Part shown: piece after piece, positions 12,930 to 24,089 of the stretch
Layout of the letters: each line of letters starts with the position of its first letter
Position numbering within the stretch: the first letter of the stretch is position 1
Assembly (NCBI RefSeq): GCF_034190915.1
Contig: NW_026947484.1
Location: 207,030,657-207,094,656 of the forward strand
DNA length: 64,000 nucleotides
Direction: 5' to 3'
Source of the DNA: Cavia porcellus
Taxonomy: Eukaryota; Chordata; Mammalia; Rodentia; Caviidae
Position numbers and translations under genes: made by a program
The notes under the pieces: model-generated
What the model was told of the DNA's origin: nothing
The model's database searches: none
Seen by the model: only the letters and a program-made list of their open reading frames with translations

Positions 12930-13043
12930 TGTTTTGTTTTGTTTTGTTTTGCTTTGTTTTGGTACCAGGGATTGCAGCTCCAGCATGAACTCTCACATTG
13001 GCCAAGCAGATGCTTATGCCACTAAGCTAAACTCCCAGCCTTA
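12930..13043 (-). mobile_element. tRNA-derived (ID-like) SINE, antisense
   Basis: On the minus strand it begins with GGCTGGGAGTTTAGCTTAGT (A-box region), passes a GCATAAGCATCTGCTTGGC anticodon-arm block, and ends at GGTACC followed by an (AAAAC)n-like tail (plus strand 12931-12961). It is the same family as the better preserved copy at 22568-22671. The B box is diverged, so it is probably an old copy. Confidence 0.8.
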
Positions 13044-14265
13044 ATTGATATTATTGTATAGTAACTTCCCTTAATGCATTTTCCACCTACCTTGAATACT
13101 ACACGTTGGTTCACAAACACTTGTCAAAACTTGAACAAAAATATAAGTTGAGATACTTAAGCTAGTGTGAAATAAAGGGCATGGAACTCTCTGAAACACA
13201 AAACACAAGATCTTCAAGAAGAAGGAACAGATTTCCAGTCACACACGCAGGATTTGTCCTCTCTGCCACTTAATCAGGGTTTGCCTGAATAAGGATTAAA
13301 TTGGTCTTGTTTTGAAAGAGATCGGGGGTAATGTGATGTTAATACAATATTTGGACAGTGTTCCTATGGACACTAATTTAACAGGCGTGTTTTGCATTCC
13401 TATTGTGTGACATGACTTTCTAGGGGCAGTGTTACTATGAATATAAAATATTTAATCTAGATTTCAAAGATATCAAATCATATCAACATGGCTTTCATAG
13501 ATACATGAATAGTCTATTAGATTTACCTAAAGAAGGAAGAGATGCTTTACAAAAACAAAAATTGTAGAAAATTAATAAGTTCCAGAAATTTCTGTTGGCA
13601 GTTTTGAGGAAGAAAAAAATTTGTACTACTATTAGTTTGTCACAGATAGGCTACTATCTAGGGTAGATTTCCATAAAGAAAAACACCTATAAGAACTTTC
13701 CAGTATTCCCTCATATAATTTGCTTGAACATTTGATTATGGAAAAAAAAATCTATCCCCAAGTATCCTTGGATAATATTGAGAAAAACTAAATATTTTTT
13801 AAACTCAGTGCTTTAAAAATTACTTAATGCTTGAAAAACCAATTAAAATATATTCTGACATTTGGCATTATGTAAATAAGAAGATATCCTGAATAGTTAC
13901 CTGAACAGATAACTGATTTTCAGACAGGATGCACTTTGGGAGGGATTCCAGAGTAGCTGATGTTTAGCTGAGAAGAACAGAAAATACGAACACAGGATCC
14001 CAAATAGTTAATTGCCATATCTGACTATGGTAAGCTGATGCTATCACCCTCTCAGGTAGGAAAAGGATGAAAAGGATGGAATTATTAACACGTGTTGGAA
14101 GGATATTGTAAGACATAATTTGTCTTGTATTAATTCAGAGTAACATTATAAGTATTAATGGGGAAGATAGAGGATACGTTGCTGCTGGTACTGTGATATG
14201 AATACTTAGGATAATTCGTACAGTTCATTTACTATCAGCTAACTAATGTGAAAGATAAGCTAAGT
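13044..14265. other. no recognisable feature
   Basis: Unique-looking AT-rich DNA; I see no gene, SINE or simple repeat. Confidence 0.5.
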
Positions 14266-14269
14266 GTTA

Positions 14270-14990
14270 TGGATTAAAAACTGTTGGTCAACTTAACGTC
14301 AGCTGGACTACATGAGTATGGGGCTGAGCATAGATGTCCCACCTGAGGAAAGTTGCCAGCATAAATAGAGGTGGTGAAGAAGAAGCCATTGCATTGAGGT
14401 ATTGAGGCACTGTGGGTTCTCCTATGAGTTGCTGTTGAGCCATGGTTCTCCTGGAAAAGCTTTGGTCCTCACATCAAGCATTGCTTCCTTGGCTCCAGAG
14501 GGGAAGATTTGTGCTGCTTGGTCTCCGATGAACTCGTCACACTGGCTTCCTGGCATGTACTCAGCTGTGCTTGTCGGAGGAGGAGCTTGGGGCCTCCATG
14601 TCGCTGAGGATGGCTGTGGTGCTTTTCAAGATAGCCCTGATCTTTGTTGTGAGTGTGACTTTGCAGCTCCAGCATATAACACTCAACCTACCAGCACAGC
14701 TCCTTCATCCCACTGGCATGGACTTTCTGGCTTCCACTGCTGACCTTTGGGCCTTCCCGGCATGGATCCATAAAAGAGACTGGCGTGAATCCTTCTTGTG
14801 GGCTCTGGACCTCCAGTTGGACTTGTGGGAGGAATTGGCATGAGCTCTGGGTTTTCATCTGGACTCCTGTGGGACATTGCTGTGGGATTTAGGCCCTTGA
14901 CTAAATATTCTATGTCTCTGGTGTTGTGGATAGATTTCCTTTAGTTATTTGTGTTAACTCCTGGTGACCATGATAAAAATAATATTATAA
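14270..14990 (+). mobile_element. possible ERVL-type LTR (GC-richer island)
   Basis: This block is clearly richer in G and C than its surroundings. It starts with a GTTGGTCAACTTAACGTCAG-like phrase and a TCCCACCTGAGG block, resembling the start of ERVL-class LTRs with a GTCAACTT motif. It closes near GTGTTAACTCC, as the 3' part of such LTRs does. Overlapping frames of 68-113 codons are explained by its base composition. A diverged unknown repeat or a retrocopy 3' end is also possible. Confidence 0.35.
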
Positions 14991-15171
14991 ACTCCATGTC
15001 CTGATTCTAATTGTTCTCTGCACAGCCCCTAACTACAACACTAAGTATGCTGAGTAATTTTCACTGCTTTATAACTCTTTTCATGTTATCCCTGGCTATA
15101 TTACAGTGGAATTAAACTCTTCAAACAGAACTCAATGTACCCATATTAGGATATACAGCATCAACCATTTA

Positions 15172-15230
15172 TTTATTTATTTATCTGTATTGGGAATCGA
15201 ACTCATGAGCTCAGGCTTGTGAGGCAAAGT
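15172..15230 (-). mobile_element. truncated ID-like SINE with target-site duplication
   Basis: The plus strand reads an ATTT-rich tail, then GGGAATCGAACTCATGAGC (reverse complement of the B box) and part of the anticodon arm, and stops abruptly. The 5' half of the SINE is missing. It lies between two copies of ATCAACCATTTA (15160-15171 and 15231-15242), a 12-bp target duplication. This marks it as an L1-mobilised insertion truncated at its 5' end. Confidence 0.8.
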
Positions 15231-15446
15231 ATCAACCATTTAAAGTGTGTTTTTAGCTCCAGTTGGTTTGAGACACCAGATGTTAAGTTTTTGCATTCAT
15301 TTGGGGGAAAATTACTACCAAGGCACTAAGCACTAACTCATGAAAGGAAAGATGATTGTATTTTAATTCTTACCAATATAAGATTCCAGAAATATCTGCA
15401 ATGCTACAGCCTATTTAATATTTCCCCACTTATTCTTTCTTTACAC

Positions 15447-15642
15447 AGAAGTGTACAGATACACAAAATGGAGCCTGACAGCACTTGTAGACAGTTCCCA
15501 TAAAATATATTATCATCATAAACAACAATATTTCAATCCTGGATTGTCATTTCTGAAAATGTGTAATGCAGTAAAGCAAGATCTTTTACAGTGCTCCCTT
15601 AATTTTTCTGAATGGGAAGGAATGAAACCATATGCGGTCTAA
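15447..15642 (+). other. open frame behind a strong splice acceptor, unknown
   Basis: A good polypyrimidine tract and AG (TTCTTTCTTTACACAG ending at 15448) precede a frame that stays open to a TAA at 15640-15642, 64 codons. There is no recognisable domain and no downstream donor, so it would have to be a terminal exon. In AT-rich DNA a frame this long is uncommon but not rare. I infer a pseudo-exon or, less likely, a real last exon. Confidence 0.15.
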
Positions 15643-16104
15643 TATCTATTATTTGTAGTTTAGGGGTATGATTTTAAATCAATGAATATCTAACATTCTT
15701 CTTCAGAAAAACTCTGTGTCCAGCTATCTCATCTGAAAACATATTGGAGGGCTACCAAGCTGTACAAGTCAAGATCAGCTAATGAAAATACCATAACCTT
15801 TGGAGAGTAGCCATAAGCTTTAAAATCTTCATCCGTAATGTATTTCCCCTCACATTTCATATTCAACCAGTTGGTATTCCATGCATCTCACATTATTGCC
15901 TTATTTAATATTCATTTCCCCAATCTTCCATTTCTATTTTTTCATATAATCTTCTAATATAATATAATTGATTTTTTTAATCAGTCACTGTTTTCACTGC
16001 GAGAATATAAGCTTTATCAAGATAGTAGTTTTTCTTCTCATTACATGAGTTTTTCAAGGTTCCTAAAATAGTGCTTACTTTAGAGTAATGTTTCACAAAT
16101 GTTT
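15643..16104. other. no recognisable feature
   Basis: AT-rich, nothing identified. Confidence 0.5.
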
Positions 16105-16300
16105 TTTGATTGGCAGAAATGCAGTTGACATTTGAGCAAAGACATGAATGTGCTAAGACGGTGAATCATGAAGATGCTTGCAGAGAGCGTATTACAGAAG
16201 GGAATATCAAAGACAAAGAAATAAGACTGAAGTTACAAGAAGCAAGGCTGATGGTGCTGCTACAAGGACGGAGTGATGGGATGTGCAGGAAATAAAGATG
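16105..16300 (+). repeat. ancient mammalian interspersed repeat fragment
   Basis: The run TTGACATTTGAGCAAAGACA followed by GAATGTGCTAAGA and, later, AGAAGCAAGGCTGATGGTG matches the order of a widespread old mammalian repeat. Its consensus has the words 'TGACATTTGAGCAGAGACCTGAA' and, further on, 'AGCAAGGAGGCCAGTG'. I cannot name the subfamily. The 61-codon frame here is a by-product. Confidence 0.45.
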
Positions 16301-17742
16301 CATAGCTGGAAAGTGACAGAGTCTGTGTCCTTAATTTTAAACTAAGAACAACATTCAGCTGTATCACTTACCAGTTTTGGAACACAGGAATAACTACCTC
16401 ACAGAAATACTGTGGGAATTAGCAGAAGCATTGTAAAATATCTTCTAAATGGACAGATACATTTTGGACACTGGTTCACTCATGTTCATTTCCTTATTTA
16501 TTGAATATATTGATAGTTGCTTGAGTCAGAAAGGAACTCTAAAATGTGCTGTAGAAGTAAATCTATCCTTCATCCCCAAATCTAAACCTGAGACCCATTA
16601 GCAAACCTAATCTCCCAAGATGATCCCAAATAATCTGAAGAATTATAGGGAAAGAATAAATTATCAAGTAAAATGAAGGCAAAGCCTGCTGGCTTTTGTC
16701 CAGTTTTCTAGTCAAGCAATTCCCTAGGGATGGATGACTAATTTTGAATAATGATTTAGCTTATAGTTGGCCTCCAGATAGCTGAGTTTCCCTTGAAGAA
16801 AAATCTGTGGTGAACGATAAGGACCCTGGGCAAAAATAATCTTAATTACAAACCTAGGCAGGGGACCTCCACTATTATTTGGAGTGAATGTTGAGGGAGA
16901 CCAATGCCCACCGTACTTCTTATGCCTTTCTTCAAATCACAGAAAAGAAATCAGAAGCATTTAATTACAGCACTGGAGATTAAATTTATTGGATATAATT
17001 GAACTCAAACACATAGGATTATAGTCCTTTAATACGGGATTTTGAACTTTGAATATCTCAGCATATTTCCCTATTATTATTATAATCTAGGAGTATGGTC
17101 AATAAGAAAGTTCTTCAAAGTCTTATGACTAGGGAGAAATTCAGTATTTTCATACCTCAGGAATTCAGCACTGTCTTCCATATCTATGTGTCTGTCTTGT
17201 TACTGAATTAGAAAGCCTATCAATTTAATAATTTTCCTCTCCTTTATTACCCACTAAATGCATCCATATCACCCATAAGAGTTCTAGATGTCTAGATTTG
17301 GGGAATTTAGTATTTGATTCCTCAGAAGAAAACAATTCTTTAGGTTAAGGTAAAAACTTTGAAGAGGGATTTGCTTAGGCTGTAAGAATAGGGGCCCACA
17401 TCCTACAGGCAGAGCCTAGAGCTCAAAATATTCTTGGAAACCCATAAAAATGGTTTAATTTCTTTTGAAACCAAGAAACTGAAATTCCAAGTTAAAGGAG
17501 ATGTTCTAACACATAAGATTAACATATTCTTCATGCCAGTATGGCTGCAAACATGTTTTTCTATCTTTTTAATTTAGGGTTCATCCATGAGAGGCGAACT
17601 TGGCCAAGGACCTTGAAGTCTCCCTGAGATTTTGCACTCAGCATATTCTGTTTGTAAATAGAATCATTGTGAAGAACCTGGGGCTGCTTTCCTTGACTAT
17701 TCACAATGTAACTCTCTTCCATTAAAGCCCACTACAAAAGCA
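16301..17742. other. no recognisable feature
   Basis: Mixed-composition DNA without a supported gene or repeat. Confidence 0.5.
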
Positions 17743-17784
17743 GTCAGTCTGACTGTTAACAACCAGTTAACAGTCCAGACTGAC
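17743..17784. repeat. near-perfect inverted repeat (hairpin)
   Basis: An 18-base left arm (17743-17760, GTCAGTCTGACTGTTAAC) and a 19-base right arm (17766-17784) are reverse complements except for one extra C in the right arm. They are separated by a 5-base loop, AACCA. The left arm itself contains the palindrome GTCAGTCTGAC. I see no matching transposon ends or known RNA around it. Confidence 0.8.
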
Positions 17785-18955
17785 AGAACAAAACAAGAAG
17801 CCAGAAACCACACACCCTCTCTGAGGTTCCTGTCCCCTTGTAGCCAGTGAAGAGCCGCAGCTCTGTCTCATCCTTCTGTTCCTCAATTGACCTCACTTTA
17901 GTTTGTTAACTTTGCCTCACCCTAAATTTGCATGCTCAAAATAGAAATTGGATCTTTAGACTGAAGAGCAAAGTCTAATCCTCAGAAAGTCCTTTTCTGG
18001 AGAAACTGACAAACAATATCAGCTTTGGAGAGCTACTCATGTGCCATAATCTCCAAAACTCAAAGACTTTTATTCATGCTTCACAAAGGAAGAGTTTAGG
18101 ATGTGACTGAAGTAGCTGTTTAAAAAATATTCCATAGTTTTACGCCTTGCTCTGCGAAAGGGAAAAAAGGATGCCTATATAGTATTAACAATGATTCTTT
18201 TTTTTGCAATGGACAGAAGGAACCAGATTGAGCAAGGTTATTTCTAAGAATTGTGCCTTTTCTGTATTTCATTCTTTCACTGTTGATTCAGTCAAACAGG
18301 TATTCCATAAACAAAAGTATCAGACATATTTCATACCAAGTATGGTTCATATTCCTTGTATTCTTTATTTCATACCAGCTCGGTCTTATACCTAAAGCAT
18401 GCATTTCCTTTGAATGATTCATATTTTATATCAAACCTTACATTAAGCTCCAAGGTAATGTTGCTCAACAGACAAAATATTTCATTTACTTCAATATAAG
18501 GAATACAGAACTGTCTTCTTTGGATTTCATAAATATTGTAAATCAGACCCATTGATTTCAATACATCACTCTTTCCCACTTTTCAGCAATGTGGTTAGGA
18601 AACTTGTGACAGTCGACAGTGAGGGATCAACATAGGGCCACAGTCTCAGAACCTGTAAATGGAGACTCAAAGAAGAAATTTAAAAATACTGTGAAAACTC
18701 AAACAAATATAAAGTAATGTATGTTACACATTTTCTAACTCCTTGGGGATCTATGCATTTTTAAGGCAAGGATGGGGGAGGGGGGTGAGGAGTTAATGAA
18801 CACTATTTTGTCTTGTGTTACCCAGGATTGAGGTAAAACAAAAGAAATATAGCAAGAAAAAGACAAGGAAAATCGTAATTCAAAAGTTTTGTTTTAAGGA
18901 AATAGCCTCAGTACACAAACATAGTAAAGATCCATAGTAAGATCCTTAAATACAG
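17785..18955. other. no recognisable feature
   Basis: AT-rich DNA with no feature I can support. Frames at 18204-18395 and 18370-18579 are short and overlapping on opposite strands. Confidence 0.5.
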
Positions 18956-19350
18956 TAAGTTTTAGCCCTTCATTTACATGCAATGGATCTTTCTCCTCTG
19001 AATACACAGTCACTTTTGTCCTGTAAAAGCGGCTATTTGCCTTTGCATAAACAAGACCGAGCTAGGGACCTCCTGTAGATTCATGGATTTCCAAAGCCAA
19101 AAACATGGATTTCCCAGCTCCAAGTTATAACACTTCTCTCTCTCTTCCTCCCACTTTGGCCTGTACTCTATTTCTTTGACTGTGTATTTCTAAACTTTTG
19201 CTTAATAAAATTCTCTCTGCCTGTTAGTGATGTATCCTGAAAACTCCTTTGCTGTGATGCAAGTCAATGAACCTGACCCAAGATCAAAATAATCCAGTTA
19301 CTCCAATTCAGTTCTGGAGACTTCCTTGGGCCCTGTCAAATTATTATAGA
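18956..19350 (+). mobile_element. possible retroviral-type LTR remnant
   Basis: It has a pyrimidine-rich stretch (CTCTCTCTCTTCCTCCCAC), then TTTGCTTAATAAAATTCTCT (polyadenylation signal near 19203) and a GATGTATCC-type end. This order resembles the R/U5 side of ERV1-like LTRs. No TG/CA ends, target duplication or partner LTR is visible. Confidence 0.25.
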
Positions 19351-19566
19351 AAGCTGAGCTCGAGAGAAATTAATCTGGAGTTAAGTAGTGGGACTTTGAG
19401 AAAGTCCATTCAGAAAATAAGACACAAAGACTGTGACTGCATGAGAATCTCAAGATCAGCAAATCTCAATAACCCATTTTCTAAAAATGTCTTTGCTTTT
19501 TCCATATACACTTGTTCCATGACTCATGTTCTTACTGGATCAATAATAGCTATGTCAGTACACTTG

Positions 19567-19568
<2 letters not shown>

Positions 19569-19603
<35 letters not shown>
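19569..19603. repeat. (AT)n microsatellite
   Basis: About 35 bases of uninterrupted AT dinucleotides. Confidence 0.97.
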
Positions 19604-19605
<2 letters not shown>

Positions 19606-20392
19606 TTAATTGTGGTTTGGCCCATGTCCTGTCCACCTGATGATTTTGCTGTCTTACCCCTGACAAGGACCCTCAGTGGCCGCATACTTAGGAACCCTCC
19701 TGGAGGTTCAGGAGCAAATGTCCCTTCATTTCCAATTCAACTTTCCTAACTTCCTCTTTTGGTTGGCGATTTTATCCGCTGTTGTGAGAGCATTAACTCA
19801 GCACATCCAGCTGACTGGGAGTATATTTTTCCCTATCAAGGTAACATTGTTGTTATATCAGGGAAGGCCAGAAGTTTTGCTTTTCCAGTGGAATCCTCTA
19901 TCGCCAAGAAATGTAACTCAGTTTCAATAAATTAATTAAGGAGAACAAGAGTTAAGATAGGGAAGACAGTTTATTTGTAGAAAAAGATAGAAAAGAAACA
20001 AGATTGACAGCTACTTGAAGTTGATAAGGGGGTATTAGAGCTGAAAGTTCCTCAGCTTTATCCAAAGGTCCTAAAATTTAGATGGTCTACCATTTTCCCT
20101 TGGCCCAGGTGGGAGCTGTGGATATCTGGTTATCTGATTTGTTCTCTCAGCTGTCTTTGAGTTTATTCTAGGCATTCTTTTTGGCCTATCCTATCTTTTG
20201 CTTACCTGTGAGCCCCTTTCCTTACATTATGAGACTTGTATATTTTCCAGGAAAAGGATTAACAGAGTTTGGAAACTGTCTGGAGTTATCTACAAGCTCA
20301 CTCTGAAGTTCATACACTATATTTATCCACAGTTAATTCATTACAATAAGTCTCCTGCTTGACAGATTTCAGGAGCTGGAGATAATATTAAG
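19604..20392. other. no recognisable feature
   Basis: Moderately GC-rich blocks near 19615-19920 and 20095-20240 could be old repeat, but I see no diagnostic ends. Frames of 84-160 codons around 19267-19930 run through the AT microsatellite and lack any domain. Confidence 0.4.
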
Positions 20393-20431
20393 TGTGTATA
20401 TGTGCGTGTGTGTGTGCGTGTGTGTGTGTGT
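20393..20431. repeat. (GT)n microsatellite, interrupted
   Basis: A GT dinucleotide run with GC interruptions, followed by TTCCTGGGGGTAG. Confidence 0.95.
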
Positions 20432-20514
20432 TCCTGGGGGTAGAATAAGGACCTTCATTGTGAGCTACATACTGAACCATTTTTGAAAAATTTTCCTAGG
20501 TTCTGGAACAGGAT

Positions 20515-20620
20515 GTGACCAAGTTGTTAAATTGCCCAGATTAGACTCAAATTTGCCATCCCATGCCTCAGACTCCCAGACAGGTGGGATTACAGGTGTG
20601 TACCACCGTGCTCAATAAGA
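20515..20620 (-). mobile_element. B1-like (7SL-derived) SINE, antisense
   Basis: The plus strand carries TGCCTCAGACTCCCAGACAG followed by GTGGGATTACAGGTGTGTACCACC. This is the reverse complement of the B1/Alu-type left end (GGTGGTACACACCTGTAATCCCA). The distal half, with ATTGCCCAGATTAGACTCAAA, is diverged. Confidence 0.8.
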
Positions 20621-21204
20621 ATAATACTTTTGTCTAGACAAGCATCCCCTGACCCCAAAAAAGCCTTCCAACTATACTCAAAGCATAACACCTTGGCCAT
20701 GGCTTGGGCCATTGAAGAAGGCTGTTTACTATTTTTTTCTCAATTTTGGTTCTTTTTTTTAATAAATTTTTTTTACTAAAAATCACACTTTACAGAATGA
20801 CAGCCATCTGAAATGTGGCAAAGCAAAATTAGCCTGCTAAATTGTGTCCTGGGGTGTCTGTAGGTAGAGCCTATTGACTTTTGTGGAAGGGCAAAGTTTG
20901 ACACAGAGAAATAGGAAAGCTTGCCCTTGAGGCTCTATTCCAGGAATAGAGCAAAGTTTAGAATGGCTGAGAAATTTTAAAGATATACTGCAGTAGAAGC
21001 AGTGGTCCAGGGAATAACACTTTTAGAAACTAGCTTGAAAAGTTGGCCTAAGGAGCTATGTGTGAATTGTGAATGTTTGGAGCAAATGATTTATGCACAG
21101 AGGAAAAATGTCTGGGGAAAAGTAGTGACTGGACAGGTCAAGATTCATAAAAATATACACCAAGACCGTTTCGGTGGTTTGGAGATTATTTTCTATTTTT
21201 TAAA
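20621..21204. other. no recognisable feature
   Basis: Nothing identified apart from a short T-rich run near 20751-20775. Confidence 0.5.
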
Positions 21205-21320
21205 ATTTAGATGAACACTTGGGAGGCTGAGTCAGGAGGATTATCAGGACTCAATGTCAGTCTGGGTTTCACAGTGAGTTGAAAATCAGCCTGGACTACA
21301 TAGAAAGACTGTGACCCAAT
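21205..21320 (+). mobile_element. B1-like SINE, 5'-truncated
   Basis: CACTTGGGAGGCTGAGTCAG, then GGAGGATTATCAGGACTCAA and CAGCCTGGACTACATAGAAA, follow the B1 order, ending in GTGACCCAATAAAT and an A-rich tail. The Pol III A-box region is missing. There is extra sequence between the B box and the CAGCCTGG block, a likely internal duplication. Confidence 0.75.
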
Positions 21321-21884
21321 AAATTTATAACATATAAAATAAAATTTTTAAAAATTGAAACACTAGGTTACACGACAAACTGAGATAATGTATACAAAAT
21401 GCTTAATTCAGTTCCTAAGAAAGTCTTAATACTTTAAATCACTACTATTTATTTTAATTGATTCAGAGATTGACCCACAACACATATAAATTTCTTTTAA
21501 AGTCAGATGAATCATACATTCTATGGAATTTTAATGTCTGCTGCTAGGTGTCCTTAGCACTTTTTGCAATATTATGAAATTTTATTAAATTGTCTATGAT
21601 TAGAGAAAGCATAGTATCATTAAATCAAAAGTTGCAGGCTTGTTTCCAGGAAACATGCTGGCATGGAAAAAGCAAACAGAAAATAAAATGCCTGTTTGTG
21701 CTATCAATGAGCACAAGTGCATTCGTATAACAGTTCCATGTTTATCCGCATCTCAAAATACCTGTCCTCTAGGGAAAGCGCAGGGGAGCAATGACATGGA
21801 GAGAAGGCAGGTAACCAAAATGAGGACAAGAATGAAACCAATCTAGAAAATGAGACTGCAATAACTGAAACTCTACCCTGAAAT
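21321..21884. other. no recognisable feature
   Basis: AT-rich; no gene or repeat supported. Confidence 0.5.
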
Positions 21885-22215
21885 TTTATGTCCCTACAAA
21901 ATCCCTGTGTTGAAACCCAGTCACCAGTGTGAGAGTATGTGGCAATGGAGACTTGAAGCACCGTTTGGGTCTCAAGAACCGTTTGGGTCTCAGGAACGGA
22001 GACCGCACATGGAGCTCCGTGCCCTTATGAAAGGAATCTCAGAGAGCGGACCATTGCTTCCTCCACAGCGACTGGGAGAAGCCATTCCTCTGTGAACCAA
22101 CAAGTAGGCCATCACAGAACTTGAGTTAGTCTTCCAGCTTCCAGAATTGAGGGAACTGTGTCTCTTTTGTTTATACACCACCAATTCATGGGATTGTGTA
22201 ACAATGCGACTCTTT
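21885..22215 (+). mobile_element. ancient LTR-type repeat (MaLR-like)
   Basis: The order TGTTGAAACCCAGTCACCAG, GCCCTTATGAAAGGAATCTC, then CCATTCCTCTGTGAACCAAC and CTTCCAGCTTCCAGAATTGA up to TTGTTTATACACCACC is the layout of a common old mammalian LTR-type repeat. An 18-bp unit (CCGTTTGGGTCTCA(A/G)GAA) is tandemly duplicated at about 21962-21997. Confidence 0.6.
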
Positions 22216-22552
22216 CTTTATATTTCTCTCACTATTTTGCCCACTTTAACTAAACTAAAATGCACAGTTTAGTAATTACAGGAACAATCGTTTTCCAACA
22301 AACATTCTTTAGAGTATTATCAAAAAAGTTACTAGGCAATGTTAGAGTAGACCGAGGTCCTTTATAAAGGGCCAAGAATATAGTCTTATACCATACAAGT
22401 AGCTATTATATTTTATGAATTTCACATTATGATTATATTAATATAATGGCTCCTATAATTCATATTCTGCAATCAATATAAATTCTTTTTCTTTTATCCT
22501 TCCTCCCTCCCCCCCCTCCACTGCCTATTAATATCATTATCATCTGATGATG
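22216..22552. other. no recognisable feature
   Basis: AT-rich, with a short C-rich run at about 22501-22519. Confidence 0.5.
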
Positions 22553-22567
22553 CTCTTTGCACTTCTT

Positions 22568-22671
22568 TTTTGTCTTTTTCCTTTTCCCTTTTTATCGGTA
22601 CCGGGGATCGAACTCACGACTGCCTGCTTGCAAAGCAGGCGCTTATGCCGCTGAGCTAAACCCCCAGCCCC
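22568..22671 (-). mobile_element. tRNA-Ala-derived ID-like SINE, well preserved, with 15-bp TSD
   Basis: On the minus strand the body starts with a GGGGGCTGGGGGTTTAGCTC block. It carries a Pol III A box (plus coordinates 22648-22658) and a perfect B box GTTCGATCC (22605-22613). The anticodon stem CCTGC/GCAGG encloses the loop TTTGCAA, i.e. anticodon TGC (alanine). After GGTACCGAT an A-rich tail with G interruptions follows (22568-22592 on the plus strand). Two perfect copies of CTCTTTGCACTTCTT flank it (22553-22567 and 22672-22686). The exact duplication and intact promoter boxes imply a relatively recent L1-driven insertion. It is not a functional tRNA gene: it has a poly-A tail and no paired acceptor stem. 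Confidence 0.95.
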
Positions 22672-22784
22672 CTCTTTGCACTTCTTATCTCTCTTTTTAT
22701 TGGACAAACTTCTGTCCTAGTTACATAAAAAGATTCTACTTATACTTTGAGTAGAATCCACATTTCACAATTTCTGCTTATTAA

Positions 22785-23345
22785 TCTGTGACAGTTCAGG
22801 TAAACTGTCAACTTGGCTGGCTTGGGAGCAGCCTGCAAGAGAGCATGTCACACTTCTGGGCATGTCTGAGGTTTGGTCTTGGAGGAGTAACCTGAGTCTA
22901 TATAGCAGTAGCAGCAAAACTCTGATGAATATGCTGTAGTGGGACCCAGAGCACTCTCAGCTGTTAGGTGAGCCAAGTTACTCTAGGAGCTAAATATTGG
23001 ATACTGGTAGTTTTTCTCTAAACTAAACCTCAGTGTACAGGTCGAATTGCAGTGTTGAAACTTTTCAATGAGTAAGTGGATTTGGATTGCAGTTTGGGCA
23101 ATGTCTCCAAAAGGTTCACCATCATTGCTGTGTATGGCTCTTCTCTTTCTTCTCTGTAACCCTACTCTCCTTCCCAGTTGTCACTGAGCAGCTCTACCCC
23201 ACCATGTTCTTCTGCTAAAACATTTCCCCGTTGGAGTCAGTGGACCATGGATGGAATCCCTGAGACCATGAGCAAAGCACCCCTTTCCTCCCTTAATTTC
23301 CATGTCCTAGGCATGGAAACACTGACAAATACATCATCCTGAGGG
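22785..23345 (+). mobile_element. ERVL-class LTR-type element, degraded
   Basis: A start near GTAAACTGTCAACTTGGCTG and a CTGGGCATGTCTGAGG block agree with ERVL-type LTRs beginning with GTCAACTTG. It ends around a GACCATGAGCAAAGCACCCC region and ACACTGACAAAT. The middle is diverged and the ends are approximate. Confidence 0.4.
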
Positions 23346-24089
23346 TGCCTTGGAGATCCCTACCTCCTTGGTATCATTGGAAGCCTATTTTCTAATCAGA
23401 CTTTAATTCTAGCATTGTGTGTCACTGAATGAAGAACATCATTTGTCATCTTGAAAATTATGGTGTAAATCATACCTAGTTCAAGAAGTTTTGAAGATTA
23501 AATTATAACAATGATTGATGTCTAAATGGTAGCAAATACACATTTTATAACAACTCTTAGTACTAGAGGTTAACTCTACAAATTTATGTGTATTCTACTT
23601 ACATGGTCCTTAGTACCTACTTAGGTCCTAGAATCACACTTTTTCCATTCAATGTGTTAAACCAATATTTGGAGCTCTATTGATCTACTGATTTAAAATT
23701 CATTGATCTGAGATCTTTGTGGTGATGAAATTGTTCTGTGAATACTGGTAACTTGGTGGTGATATATACTATACTTTTTAAAGATGTTACTATTAGGAGA
23801 AACTGATAAAAGGTACATAGGATCTGTCCAGAGTATTTCCTTTTGAATTTATTATTATCTTCAATAAAGTTTAATTTTAAAATATAATTTGGATTAAATA
23901 TAATTTTTGTAGTTTTTTTTTTTTTTTTTTGGTGGTAACATGTTTTTGTTTTACAAGATTTGAAGTGTAGGTAACATTACCTTCAGGAAAATAAACAAAA
24001 ACAATGAAGCAAAATAATTTAAGTACTGATCATGTAAGTACATTTGCCTATTTTTGTCAACTATTGAAAACATTTAAGCCATCTAAAAT
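23346..24089. other. no recognisable feature
   Basis: AT-rich, with a poly-T run at 23913-23931. Confidence 0.5.

Noticed and set aside
19267..19749. 160-codon frame as a host gene
   Set aside because: It runs through an (AT)n microsatellite translated as Tyr-Ile repeats, with no domain or splice support.
22593..22671. Functional tRNA-Ala gene
   Set aside because: It has A and B boxes and an anticodon arm, but no paired acceptor stem, an A-rich tail and a target duplication: it is a SINE.
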